A stretch of DNA of 64,000 nucleotides from Zoroaster sp. YZ-2022 (GCA_029582265.1 CM055819.1:36907384-36971383); one strand, 5' to 3'. Shown: positions 35,571 through 47,352, counted from the first letter of the stretch. The notes: a model not told the origin generated them from the sequence alone. A program made the numbers and translations.

Positions 35571-36152
35571 ATATACATTGTGTGTATATATATTGTGTGT
35601 ATATATATTGTGCTACATAAATTGTGCCAATTCTGAAGCTGTATGTTCCTCCTGATAACAAATCAATTATGTCAGGCCAAATTTAGATAAAATGTTGATA
35701 CATGTTGAAGCAATGGTTTAAGTTAGCAAATGTGGTGACAAATTCAATCACAATTTAATTAAATCAAAATGATTATAGTGTGTGTGTAAAGTAAAAACAA
35801 TCTTGATTTAATTAAAGGAATCAAAGCAATTTAAATTGGGACAGTCATGATGTAAGTATCAGTGCAAATGTGTCACTAATTGAAATCATTTTAATTTAGA
35901 GTTTAAAAATCAAGATTTAATTTTTTTTATTTTAGCTCTATCTATAGCGTCGAGCTCCGAGTTCATGTTTTCCTATAAGATTGTTGTTTGTGGCAGAGAT
36001 GACAATGCATGTAAGGTATATAGGTGACCAAATAGTAGAAATCTGACAATTTTAACATGAATTGACCTAGTCATTGTTTGGTATTTGTAACATGTATGTA
36101 TACATTTACCGTAATGTACATTCTCGTATCATTGGCCTCATTTATGTTGCAG
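34420..36152. other. No gene seen; intron-like region before the RAG1-like gene
   Basis: AT-rich sequence with a (TA)n microsatellite. Because the next feature starts at a splice acceptor, an upstream exon of the RAG1-like gene may lie here or further left, but none is evident. Confidence 0.35.
35512..35578. repeat. (TA)n microsatellite
   Basis: About 65 bases of alternating TA with one interruption, followed by TATATATTGTGTG units up to about 35612. Confidence 0.95.
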
Positions 36153-36259
36153 GTTGAAAATGGAGGAGCACATCAATGCCTTGGCTATGATGTGTAGGAT
36201 CTGCGGGCAGATCATAACTTCATCTAAAAACAAGTCCAGCTTAGCAAGGTACAAGACGG

Positions 36260-38752
36260 CAGGGCTCTCAAAGTTTAGAGGAGTAGGAGGGTACAAGAAA
36301 GAAAGTAGGAGGGTGCAGACAAATGGGCAAAGCCCATTTGCCGAGCGCCGAATGCGCGAGGCGTTCCGGGAAAGGCGGGTTCCGGCGGCCCTCCCCCGGA
36401 AAAATTTGAAAATATTGTACTCGCTGAGGTGCATGTTTGAGGCCCTAAAGAGGCATTTGGAGGGTTATTTCCAACCCATGGAAAACAGAAAAAATGAAGA
36501 GTCTGAAGTACACTTTCCAGACTGAGGCAAGAATAAGACAAAATGAGAAAAAAAAACAATCTCAACTAAATCAATTCCATGAAAAACTGTATCTTTATTG
36601 TAGTATAGTGAACAGTAGACTAGAATCACAAGAAGACACACTGGCAATTTTAGTTCCGTTGTTAAAATAAATGTTTTATTGTTTTATTATTTCTGTTTCA
36701 ACTCTTCTTTTCCATTTAATCAAATCTTGGTTAAATGGTAATTGGTCAATTTAAGTGGTAAATTGTACTACAGGGGCATCCCAAGATGCTAAGCTTCCTC
36801 CTGGGATGCCCCCTGTAGTAAAGTAAATTTGGTATGCCTACATAGGCTAATGGGATGAATGTATGGAGCCAGTCTCTGATGAACCTTGGATTAAAAAGTT
36901 TCAACACACTCAACATGTTCACTTCAGTCTCTGAAAATATTTTTAAGAACTCAACAAAATCAGTTTGAATAAAAAAAAACGTAAATCTGAAGATAGGCCT
37001 ACATGTATCTAACTCTTGAGATCATCTAATCCCTCCGACTTAAATAGCAGAATTATTGATCGTACTGGTACTTTTATTCAACACTCTGAGTCTGTATCTG
37101 AAAAATCAGACAAATCTGAGTATTCATCTGAGTATTCGGTCTTTTCCCCGTAATCCACGCATCTAGCGTGCCTCTCTGTCGCTTCGTCGCCATTTCTGCA
37201 CGCACGGCTGGTGCATCATACAGCGAGCTACATTCAGCGGTCCACGTATACGTGACTAGCTGTACTTGTCAGAAGTACAGGTATGTGTGTGATCAGAGCG
37301 CATGCATATAGCAAGTTGACATGGACGTTCATGTCGCAAAACACGTGTTGAAGAATGTCATTGGTCGATCAAAGGCGATGTGGGCGGAACTAACTCGTTG
37401 TGCATACCGCGCCCCTGCCTTCTAAATAGGATATCCCGTAAGTTATGTTGGCTTTGGATAAGGACATGACTTTGCGTAGTAATTTTTTTAAATAATATTA
37501 CGAAACTAACAAACTGCAAAATATTACGAATATAAAACCAGAACTTGAATGTTAATTTGTTTCTATCACAATGAACTTTAGTTAAATTTCAATAAACCTT
37601 GTTTCCTGAAAGAATGAATTTATAAGAGACCTACATGTAGCTAGGAATAATTAAAAACAACAACTGCTACTACTAAACAACGGTTTTAAGAATTAAGATT
37701 ATTTTCAGAACCCAATATTTCTCGTTCAAAATCGGTTGCGGTGTACTGATTGTTACTTAATGATAAGTTATAAATCATGTTCACTTTGGTGGGGTGGGAG
37801 TTTTGCGAGCATTCATTGCCAGGAATACCAACATGTTCATGTTATCAGGCCGTAAGCGGCTCCGCTTTGCCGTGACGACATTTCCCGCGGTGCGGAAAAC
37901 CGCGTTTGTACGGCACTGACGTTGCCGGAATATCAAGATATTTCTTGCCGATCCTTGCGACTGAACCGATCGGAAATTGCCAGCCACCAATGACATGATC
38001 ATTACAGAACTCGACAATGACCGACTTAACACCTCCCTTTTTATGTATTTCTTTTGAAACAAACTGTCACCTTGTCGGCAAATTTATGTAATAAACAAGA
38101 AAGCTTGGTATCGGTGGGTAAATAAATGTAAATGTTGGCGATATGTTGAGGGATGGTCGGTGACACATCAAAATAATTACACAACAAAACCAATTTCAAC
38201 ATCACTTTTTTATTAGGACAACAATTAATGTGGACATCCCTATAAATAAAATCCCTTTTTTTTTTACACATCGTGGTGCACACTGCAGTGTAGATATAAA
38301 GCAGCACTTAAGGTCCCACTAATCCAATTACTGTGAACAATAGGCAAACATTCCATCCTGAGCAGCTAGTTTGATACTTGTTTGTAGCATGCGTGCCGCA
38401 GCCGGTCTATTTGAGTCTTTAATAATGAATGGATACAATGTATCCCAAACAGTTTGACAAAAGTGTATGGAATCACAGTACGGGAAACATTGTTAACCAA
38501 TCAGGATATTACACAAAGCGCAAGGGAGCGTATACGTAATGGCTGCGGCCGTGTCGCTGAGAAAACTTACTAGTTATGACGTGATTTCAGGTAAATAAAA
38601 CTTCGTATCGCACCGCGTGCGAATCAGTTTTTTGCAGAGAAGTTCACAGAAGTTCAAAAATATTTTTGGTCATCCGGTGAAAAGTAGCCGGCGGCAAAAC
38701 TTGCCGCAGGCGGCGATTTGCCGCCGGTGACCGGCTACTTTTGAGAGCCCTG
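36260..38752 (-). mobile_element. hAT element, 2493 bp, 6-bp target duplication, inside RAG1L exon 1
   Basis: Ends CAGGGCTCTCAAA and TTTGAGAGCCCTG are exact inverted repeats. AGACGG flanks both sides (36254-36259 and 38753-38758). With one AGACGG kept, the host exon reads on in frame (RYKTELLAVYNL), proving the boundaries. GC-rich inverted repeats lie near both ends, for example GCCGGCGGCAAAACTTGCCG at 38690. The only coding remnant is a transposase C-terminus on the minus strand. Confidence 0.93.
37781..38062 (-). pseudogene. hAT transposase C-terminal (dimerisation) remnant
   Basis: Minus-strand frames combine to KKYLDIPATSVP, then VFRTAGNVVTAKRSRLRPDN and MNMLVFLAMN. This is the conserved hAT dimerisation block (IPATSVPSERVFSTAGN ... 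LVFL). One frameshift near 37905 separates the two parts. The rest of the transposase is not recognisable, so the element is an internal deletion derivative. Confidence 0.85.
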
Positions 38753-39386
38753 AGACGGAGCTTCTTGCTGTGTACAACCTGAATTTAGATGAGTAGGAGG
38801 ACATCCATCCATCATCTATGTGCAACAAATGCAGGAGATTGTGAGCTAAGATTTTCATAAGCTCAGCTACTAACATTTTTCCTTCCATAAAAATGATTAT
38901 TTTTAGTATTATTGTTTTTCAGTGAAGACTGCAAAAATGAAGATTGACCAAAACAAATACCAAGTCTTCATGTCGTATGAGTTTGTTCCATGCTTGCTAT
39001 TAGCCAGCAACTGCAAACCAGATATCAATCACATCATAATTAGAATAATTGTAAAAAGAAAACTCAACTGTGTGTTGTGCATGGCCAGATTACATAATTT
39101 TTTTAAATCAATATTTTGAATGTGAACACATGAGATATTCCCCAAATTATCAAGGTGCTGTTCCCTTTGCTACATGTAAATATAGCTTCATACAAGTCTG
39201 AAATTTGTCTTTAATTTTCATGAGTCACACAGATCATTAGGCTATTTGCTTTATAGAAGTTCCCTATTTTCTTGTATGCAATATTGTGAAAAACCCTAAA
39301 TACTTGTGTATTCAATTGCAGTCATCATCACATTTAAATGTTTCTTCTTCATGACTGATATTTTTTTCTTGTTACCTATTATACAG

Positions 39387-39888
39387 ACAACAGGTGCAGC
39401 GTTCATACAGTTCAATTCAGCATGGCAAGCTGTATCAAGGAAAGCTTCCGCAGATCAGGTACTTTTCAGGTCATGACTGTACTTGCCGGGTGTGCAGTGT
39501 TTATGCTGCACACATGTCACGACTCCGCCCTCAGTTCGCAGGCCCCTCCACATTGAGCAGCACACCAGACCTATCAGAAACATCCAAACCACCAACCAGC
39601 TCACCAGATTCAGTGCCTTCTCAGCCAAAGCCAAGCCTTTTAACCGCCACAAGGACCCTCTTCGGGGATACAGTTCCAGACCCAGGAATGGCATCACATG
39701 GGAGGAAGCGGGTATGGAGCGTTAAGGCCAGCTTGAAGGATGTCAGGCGGGATTATGCCCGTAAGCGGACAACAGAGGCAGCTGTATTCATTAGTGACTT
39801 TTGTGAGAGGCAGAAAGAGGACAAGCTTGATCTCCTCTACTTTCTGCTAAGTGATAATCTTCACGAATCTGGTGACTCCAGATATGAG
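39387..39888 (+). pseudogene. RAG1L: RAG1L exon 2
   Basis: Acceptor TATTATACAG at 39377-39386 and donor GAG/GTAATT at 39889. The exon is fully open in the frame that joins exon 3 in phase 0. It encodes CRVCSVYAAHMSRLRP, a Ser/Pro/Thr-rich linker and KDVRRDYARKRTTEAAVFIS. In vertebrate RAG1 the corresponding region leads into the nonamer-binding domain. A RING finger, present between these parts in vertebrate RAG1, is not visible. Confidence 0.85.
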
Positions 39889-40450
39889 GTAATTTTTTGT
39901 TCCTTATTTTGTAAGTCAATATATAATTTTATTTTCGATGTATTTGTGTGCTGTGATGGGTAGAGGGTTCTTTAAACAGGCATAATTTTTCTTGGTGTAT
40001 AGGGGAAATGAGTTCTCATAATCTTTCAATGCACATTTTGATATGCAAACAATCTTGGGCTGATGTTGGAAAGACAGTTGCATCTCTGTGAAATTCAAAC
40101 GTGAAAGTTGTTTGAAAATCATGTTCCTCTGCCTACTTCCGTCTTTGATTTTGTATGATTTTTTTTAACAAAGAAATACTGAAAATTAGACAAAAATCAT
40201 GTCACCAACCATGGCGAATCTATGGTAATTAAATATTACAAATACATTAGATTGGGCTTTGTTGACGATGTAATTTCATTGAATTATAGTTATTTTTATG
40301 AGAAATGGTGCAATTAACTCATAATGATGAAATCATGAATTGAGATATGTGTACATGTATGTGAATAATTGGATTAATGGAATAAGCTACTCTAGCACTA
40401 CAAGGAACTTACAATGCATATTTTCCTTTTTTTTCTTCTTTTCTTCTTAG

Positions 40451-41843
40451 GTGTTGGCATCCTGGAACAAGGAAACGATAGAGCTTACAGCAGAAGATTG
40501 CTTTGCTATGAGAATTACAACAAAAATGTCAAAAACACACTACCAGGCCCAGTACCAAAAGTTCAAGGCCAAAGGGACCAGTGTTCTCAAACCTCCACAT
40601 GTCCTCACTAAGTTAGAAAAGACATACAGTGTACATGCCAGGCAGTGTGAGGTTTAGGTTGGAGGGAGGGACAGATGTCATTCACCACACCCCAGTTAAG
40701 ACAGGAAAATCCCATATTGAATATGGGGAGCTGTCATTTGAACCTCAAGACTTAAATGTAGAGGACCACCCAGGGTTAGAAACCCCTTCCCAAACATGAA
40801 AGGCATGGCTTGGCCATATGCTCATGCAAAGACTCTGGAGGAGTTAGATGAAGATATTGCTATGGGCATGACAAAGGCAGGAATTGATCAGGATGATGAT
40901 CATTGTATACTAACGACTATAAAGGATGGGGCAGATGGGATGGGGGATATCTCCACAACAAAAGCTGCTAGGGATCATCTCCTTCCAGACAAAGCATTCC
41001 GGGCAGCATTTGCTGTAATCAAATGCGAGGTTGAGAGGGATGGGGAGAGGGTGACGGTATATCAACCAGATGCGCCAGATTCAACTTTAATTACTCATCC
41101 GCTCATTGAAGCGATAGGTGACGAGAACAACAGGTCGTCTGCTTCTGTCCTCCTGGAAAACATGGAGCATGATCAGGAGGTGCTCCGAGGCAAAGAGCTG
41201 TCGGTAAATGTCAAATCTGTCTGGAGAAGACATAAACTAACGTTTTACAACAGCATGATAGATGAGAAGTTGGATCGGGCAGATGGCGTTTTGCAGGGGA
41301 GTGGTTCCCGATACATATGCACTTTGTGCCATGCAACAAAAGAAGCTGCAAAGAATGAACTAGGCAGGTTTTCAATTTCTCGCACCTATGACGAGACAAA
41401 GTCTACTGCACAATATATTCAAACCCAGACAATCTTTCAGCAGCAGAACTTCAAGAAGTGGCCAGGGGCGTGAAATCCCATCCAATTCTTAAATCAGATC
41501 CCAAAGAAAAACTCATCGATGCCACCCATGCAGATATAAATTTGGGAAACTACTTTTAAAAAATTGTTAATTTGTGAAATTGTACAAAGTACAAAGCTGG
41601 GACATTAAAAAGGATGTAAAGCCTTTGTTCGACACTGCCGAAAAAAGACTGAACGACCATCTCACCGAAACTATTGGATTGGTACCACAACAAATGATGC
41701 CAGGGAACTTTGCCCGCGATCTTTTCGATGACACAAAAGTTGCATTTTTCCTAGTGCTCATTCCCGACGAGAACAGGAAGGAGAACCTGGCAGAGGTTTT
41801 GAGCATTTTTCGCCAACTTCGCACTGTTGAGGGCGCTGTTTAA
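40451..41843 (+). pseudogene. RAG1L: RAG1L core exon, two catalytic Asp kept
   Basis: Opens VLASWNKETIELTAEDCFAM and continues RITTKMSKTHYQAQYQKFKA, then after shifts LEELDEDIAMGM and IKDGADGMGDIS. The Asp at 40934-40936 corresponds to RAG1 D600 (in the DGMGD motif). The Asp at 41261-41263 (MIDEKL) corresponds to D708. Nineteen residues later comes YICTLCHATK, equivalent to the zinc cysteines C727 and C730, the same spacing as in human RAG1. The next block in two frames reads SNPDNLSAAELQEVARGVKS and DATHADINLGNYF. The last part has MMPGNFARDLFDD and LIPDENRKENLAEV. The region for E962 and the zinc histidines is missing. Confidence 0.9.
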
Positions 41844-44050
41844 TAGCTGCCACTTTTAATTTTTCTCTGCCGTAGTTTATATTTTATAATCGTAATTTAC
41901 TACTGTGTGTTTTAACCATCGACTCTTGATTTTTGTTTGCTGTGTTTGGTAAGATATTTGTGCTTCCATTGTGGTGGTTTTTCTTCACTGTTTGGTAGTT
42001 AATAGCTAGATTTTGTAGATTTTTATCTTTGTTCAAGTGTACTGTTTTTCTATGTGTATTTAACATGGCTGCCATCATTCGTGCCTGTGCTCGACTTTCA
42101 ATCTTAGTGTTTTTGCATCTTGTTGGTGTTCAACACAAGTCACACCCAGTTCAATTCTTTGTTGACGCTGAGACTATCATCATGTAGGGAGGTCGTTGCT
42201 GTGCGCGCGCCAAGTAACACAAACCCGGCGAAAAATCCGTGCGGAGCGCAACAAGCCATTTTCAATAATTTTTTGGGGATATCTAAATTCTCTTTTTAAA
42301 AAAAATGTTTTTGGATAAAAGTATTAAGAAAAACTTTTTCTACAACTTCACCAAATTTGAAAAGGATTCTACATTTATTTTTTGAGAAATCAAATCTTGA
42401 AGTTCGTACCTTGAGCTGAAAATCAATCTTTCCGGCACTGCTGTCCCAAAGTGGCACTCGGAAAAATGCCCGACATGCGAATTTTCAAAACCAAACGGGC
42501 GGATGAAGACTCCGTCCAATTAAGTCAACCTTACACTCAAAAGAAAGCTTATATTCTCCTCTTTCTAATTATGGAACGTTCGTAAAGAATACTTCAACTT
42601 TATATTTAAAAAATTTAAAAATAAATATTAAATCGGGCTGCGCAATACATTAGAGAAAGCCGTCGCGGTTGCGCTATGTATCATTCTAAACAGAATTCAC
42701 ACTCTTTCTGAAAATGGCATTCGCAAGACCGTACACAGTAGCGCATTTTATCTACAACGCTTTCTAATGACCAAATCCCCATGCGGTGAGTGCAAGGTTG
42801 TAAACTCTTGCCATGTCTGGTTTTCACCTCGATTATTAATCACAGTGTATTTCGCACAACACCGCGGCATCACTTGGGCCGCAACCAGACTACTTTCTTT
42901 GTTACATGTATGGTGTTTAAATGCCAAGTTGCCAGCTGTTCCGAGGGACGCTTTGTTGCTACGCTGAGTACAGGTTCGCTTTTTCAGCAATTTTACATTT
43001 ATATTTCACTATTTTTTTATTGTCTGGGTTCATTTTGAATAAGAATAGTTAAAGCTTTTTGTTGATATAAAACTAATATGAACCCACTCAGCTAGCTCAG
43101 ATCAGAATCAGATCTCACATACATAGCAGAGTGAACAGTTATATAATTATGCATATTAATTAACTAATGACATAGCATAATTATTAAAAAATTAATTAAT
43201 TACTTAGTCAAGTTTTACATCTCTAGAAGTTCCAATGTATTTATATTCAGCACTTGCAACTTAGAAAATACACCCAGGCATGATTTTGGACTTTGTTTGG
43301 TATTTTTTCCAGTGAAGACTTCGTAAAGTGACAAAGTGTTAATTAGTGGTTTTCAAAAATACGTAATTAATTAAATGTAATTACAAGAGATATCAGGATA
43401 CATTTAACTGAAAATACAGTTGTTTTCTTATATAATACTGAAAAAAATGAAGGCCATTCGACATTTAGTTTTTTTAATATAACTTTTTAAAAATGACCGA
43501 TTATTCAAATTGCCACTTATGGTGTCCTTGGCCTTGGGGGAATCATTAACGTCATCATGTCTTTTGCGCCACTTTCAGTGCGCATTTTTTAAAACTTTCT
43601 TGAGCTCCAGAACCTGTTCTTTACTTTCACCCAGAGAAATTGTTGTTGTTAACCAATTCTAGTTGATTTTACTCGTTTGTTCACTTTAACTAATTAATTA
43701 CGACTCGTTAAAGTCATTTTCATTACATTTGGTTGCTAAGCAGTAAAATTGTGACGAAATTAGTTTAGACGATCACGAGGACAAGCGTCATTAACGAGCC
43801 ATGACTTATAAACCGCTTCACCGATTTTGCCCAAACTACCACCAAACACCTTTTAAAAAGTAGCTCTTTCTAGGGACCGAAACGGACAACTGCGCATCCC
43901 CTTTGTGCATGTCACGAAACACTGCACAAAATTTGGTTCAGCTCAACCATTTTCCGCGCTCGCGAAAAAGCCTTGTACCGCAAAGGATTGTGGGTAAAAG
44001 TGCATGCCCACGCGTTCCATGTGAAGCAGAAAAGCCAAGCTGACCATCGA
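41844..44050. other. No gene seen downstream of RAG1L
   Basis: AT-rich sequence. A 40-codon frame at 42065 (MAAIIRACARLSILVFLHLV) looks like a signal peptide but ends at once. Searches by eye for kelch repeats or a PHD finger on either strand, and for the missing RAG1 C-terminus, found nothing. Confidence 0.45.
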
Positions 44051-44821
44051 CGAAAGTTCCGATCAAAATCGCTAAATTTTCTCTGTTTTCGTTGAATCTA
44101 CAATTCGGTGAGTATTTGTTTCTTGAAATTTAAATGTTTATACATGACCTAAGTAAAAATAAAGGTGAAATTTGATTATTTTAAGGTTCAAACTGTCCAT
44201 CAAACTTGTCCTTTTAGTTGTGCTTACGAGCGCATTCGCCCACGAGCGGTCCGAACGTAGCGAAACGGTCCGTGTAACTCACTGCCGTCGAAGCTGTGTG
44301 AAGCCTGGGCTTTCCGCTCGCGCACGCTGTGTGTGCAACAATTTTATCGGACTTTTCGTTGGGCTTTAAAACGTTTCTAAATGAAATAGAAGGGGACAAT
44401 CTTGTTCTTTTTTAAATATTTCAGCAATTTCTAAGTATCATTCGTATTTATCATATTTATTTTATTATTATTATTTTTTTTTTTTTTTTTCAAATGTTTT
44501 TTTTTCAATTTTTTTTTAAATCAAAGGCAAGTACGGTTGGAAATTTATTCATCCGGCAGCTGCCTTATTGGTTTTTTGTTTGGGTTTTGGATAGCTTTTT
44601 TCTCTCCTTCATCAAGCTTTAATTTGTTTAGTTTAAATTATTATGCCATTTTCAAATTGTGTAAGTTTTTTTTTACTAAAAGGTTGACTTGATTATAAGC
44701 TCAGTTTTGATGGTGTGCATTATGATGAACTTTTATTTTGGTATTTTCAAATATCAAAGGAAACAGTGCCAACTCGACTATTTATTAATATTTTGCCTTT
44801 TGTTTTTTCTTTCATATTCAG

Positions 44822-45392
44822 AATGCCTGTTTCAGTTGACATATGGCGGCTGAGAGTGGGTCTTTTCACAATGCCTCCATCCAAGTCATCAAGGAAAGCT
44901 GGCCAGTTACATGAGTGGCAGAGTGATGTGTCAGGACCATCAGTCGGTGTGATGATTTGCCTCCTGTTTATCGGAATGATGGCAGTTCATTTTGTCCGTC
45001 ATCCATGTGCACTAGACATGAGTGGAAATGAGTTTGAGCCCAATGAGCATTCGTTCATCCCCTATCTGCAGCTGAATCTTCTTCTGGCTGGTGATGTGGA
45101 GGAAAATCCTGGTCCATCTCCACTTCTAAGTGAGGAAGACTTAAACGTTCTAAGAAGAGGGGAAGAGCTGAATGAGAAGCCATCGACTCTGCTTAACAAG
45201 CACATCAACCAGTTGTACCAACTCAAGAAACAAGACAAGAGCATCACATGGGCAGATGTCATTCTTTGGTTGGCACAACTAATGGACAAGTCTGTGACGG
45301 ATTTTCCTAGTGAAGCTGCCATTTTTAAGTTTTATTTATTCTGTACTTTGGTTGTTTTATTAATCAACATCCCTTGCATAGTTTTCTGTTAG
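44822..45392 (+). CDS. 2A-containing membrane-associated ORF with spliced 5' UTR
   Basis: A donor at 44108 (ATTCG/GTGAGT) and an acceptor ending at 44821 (CTTTCATATTCAG) suggest a non-coding first exon and a second exon starting just before the ATG at 44823. The product is 189 residues. It has a basic N-terminus (PPSKSSRKAG), a hydrophobic segment (VGVMICLLFIGMMAVHF), then LNLLLAGDVEENPGP, a canonical 2A. A helical region follows (LNKHINQLYQLKKQDKSITW), and a hydrophobic tail (FYLFCTLVVLLINIPCIVF). If the 2A works, two proteins would arise, each with one hydrophobic segment. No reverse transcriptase or endonuclease follows, unlike 2A-bearing LINEs. The tail could be intron read-through. Family unknown. 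Confidence 0.6.
45072..45116 (+). other. Canonical 2A peptide
   Basis: LNLLLAGDVEENPGP fits D-V-E-x-N-P-G-P exactly, with the hydrophobic upstream stretch active 2As need. In sea urchins 2A sequences at the N-terminus also act as signal sequences and give dual targeting; that role here is inferred. Confidence 0.9.
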
Positions 45393-45435
45393 TACATGTA
45401 TATGTACATGTGCTGCTTTTGTAACACAACAATCA

Positions 45436-46895
45436 CTGAAAAAAATTAAGTCTTCATTATACTGGAATGCAAAGTTACGGACATTTCAATTTGTTTACTG
45501 CTTTGTTTACTTAACAAGTGAGTTGCCGGTATTAGGTAAACAAATTAAAACATTAATAATTAATTAACTTGATCAACTTTTTAAGATGAGTTTTTTAAAT
45601 GTTGTACTTTAAGATGTGTAGTAATAGATGTATTAGTTTGTTTGATCAGAATTAATCATAATTTATGATTAAAGGGTATTTACACATTATTGATTGTTAT
45701 CTTTGTTTCCATGGCAACATAATTTACTTTAATTATTGTTAATCAATTGTGTGTTTATGTTTTGCTGTAATATCACTTCAGTAACTGAAAAAAATCAAGT
45801 AAGCACTGTATTGGAATGCAAAGTTACGGATGTTTCAATTTGTTTACTGCTTTGTTTACTTAAGGCCAATGAAAGCTGATTACTAGTTTCTCGTCAGCGC
45901 CCGCACGTGATTTTGGCCCCGCACCAAAAAATTTCATTATGCCAAAATTTCATTATTTTGCAAAACATTTTTGGGAAAATCCGACGCAAACTACTCCCAA
46001 GCTAAAAGGAACCATTCCGATTGCGCGGTCGATGTTTTTGCAGCTTCGCTGTATCATGCAACATACCGGTCGCGCCACCTTCCATACAGCTGGGCCCATG
46101 GGAAGCGCTTGATCTGCCTAGCTTCACAGATTTGGCGAAGAAAAACCCATGGCATGCAGGGTATATAGTGTACATGCAGCTGGTGCAGCCGCTGAGAGCC
46201 GCGGAATGACGTTCACAGGTCACACAAATTGCAACCTCGTTTCCAGATTACATACTATGTGCCCGGCCTATCCGGGTCGTGTATTGTCGCCGTGGTACGA
46301 GGTTGGTATTGATCGATCGTTGTCAATAGAACTCAATAGAACTGATATTGGCATCAAACTCACATTTCTGGGTGAATTTAGAACCTAAATCTGTTTCAAA
46401 ATGGCAGTTTGTGTATGTGTATGGGTTGCATTTTTCCTTGATGAAAAATAATGAATAATGAATAATGAAAAAAAAAACTCACCAAAATTTGATAAATGGC
46501 TGACGAGAAACTAGTAATCAACTTTCATTGGCCTAACAAGAGAGTTGCCGATATTAGGTAAACAAATTAAACCTTTAATAATTAATTAACTGGATCAAAT
46601 TTTGAAGATGAGTTTTTTAAATGTTGTACTTTTAGATGTGTAGTAATAGATGTATTAGTTTGTTTGATCTTAATTATTCATATTTCATGGTTAAAGGGCA
46701 TTTACACATTATTGATTATTCTTTGTTTCCATGGCAACGTAATTAAAAATAATTAGCGTCGATTAGTTATCAAACTCTGCCGTTGAATACTTATGTATCA
46801 TTTTTACCAACCCTGAAAAAATTGGAAAGTAATAAACTTCCTATGCAAAGTTATGCTCAAAACAATTTGTTTACTGCTTTGTTTACTTTCTTTAT
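45436..46895 (+). repeat. Duplicated segment of about 290 bp, plus a third partial copy
   Basis: Copy 1 is 45436-45725. Copy 2 starts near 45786 and resumes after the MITE, ending near 46742. Shared blocks include GGAATGCAAAGTTACGGA, TGTTTACTGCTTTGTTTACT and TGTTTCCATGGCAAC. A shorter third match lies at 46841-46895. Confidence 0.85.
45864..46533. mobile_element. TIR element A, 670 bp, TAA target duplication
   Basis: Ends GGCCAATGAAAGCTGATTAC and GTAATCAACTTTCATTGGCC are inverted repeats, extending inward over TAGTTTCTCGTCAGC. TAA flanks both sides (45861-45863 and 46534-46536). Copy 1 of the surrounding duplication shows the empty site with a single TAA at 45512-45514. A 3-bp TWA target is typical of PIF/Harbinger elements. 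No transposase. Confidence 0.93.
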
Positions 46896-46899
46896 GAGG

Positions 46900-47352
46900 T
46901 ATAAACAATGCATTTTGTCTTAATGTTTTACCATAAATACAATTGAGAAAATGGAACGGACACAATGAATATTGTCCGAGCTTACTGGACCATAACTCTG
47001 GAACCCCTTGACCGATTGTTTTCATTCAAATGTCAAATGACTTAGAAATGTCTATCTGTTTGAAAAACATCAAACAGAGACTGAGGAAAGCAGTTTGAAA
47101 TTTTTCATTTCTGTCCCTACTCTTTCATTGTAGCCACTTTTCAGGTGAATCCTTAAAACTTCAATTTTCACTTTGTCAGAAATGGTGTCTTTTGAGTATG
47201 TATAATGTAACTTCACATCTTTATACATTTCATTTTCAGTCTCACTTTGTAGTCAAATCAGTTTGCCTCGTCATGTGGTATGGAGGCTGTGCCGTTATTA
47301 TTAAATTTATTATTAAATTATTAATAAATAATAGTGTGAAATGCGTCCACAT
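46900..47352. other. No gene seen
   Basis: AT-rich non-coding sequence. Confidence 0.4.

Larger units (their letters stand above)
36153..41843 (+). pseudogene. RAG1L: RAG1-like (RAG1L) recombinase pseudogene
   Basis: Exon 1 follows an acceptor (TTATGTTGCAG) and encodes MEEHINALAMMCRICG. It is split by a hAT element and resumes ELLAVYNLNLDE, stop, EDIHPSSMCNKCRRL. This is the CRICG ... IHPxxxCxxC pattern of the RAG1 N-terminus. Exon 2 (39387-39888) holds GHDCTCRVC, matching the PHxxxCxxC segment, and a basic helix region. Exon 3 (40451-41843) joins in phase and carries the core. It ends near LIPDENRKENLAEVLSIF, corresponding to the region before the third catalytic acid in vertebrate RAG1. 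Breaks: TAG at 38794, TGA at 38842, frameshifts near 40630, 40795, 41400 and 41560, missing C-terminus, and the hAT insertion. RAG1-like genes are known from amphioxus, echinoderms, hemichordates and others, sometimes in ProtoRAG transposons. No RAG2-like gene was seen. Confidence 0.9.

Noticed and set aside
42065..42187. Signal-peptide-like 40-codon frame after RAG1L
   Set aside because: Ends immediately, with no following coding exon or family match.
34000..44000. RAG2-like (kelch/PHD) gene next to RAG1L
   Set aside because: No repeated GG...W kelch pattern or Cys-His PHD finger was seen on either strand.
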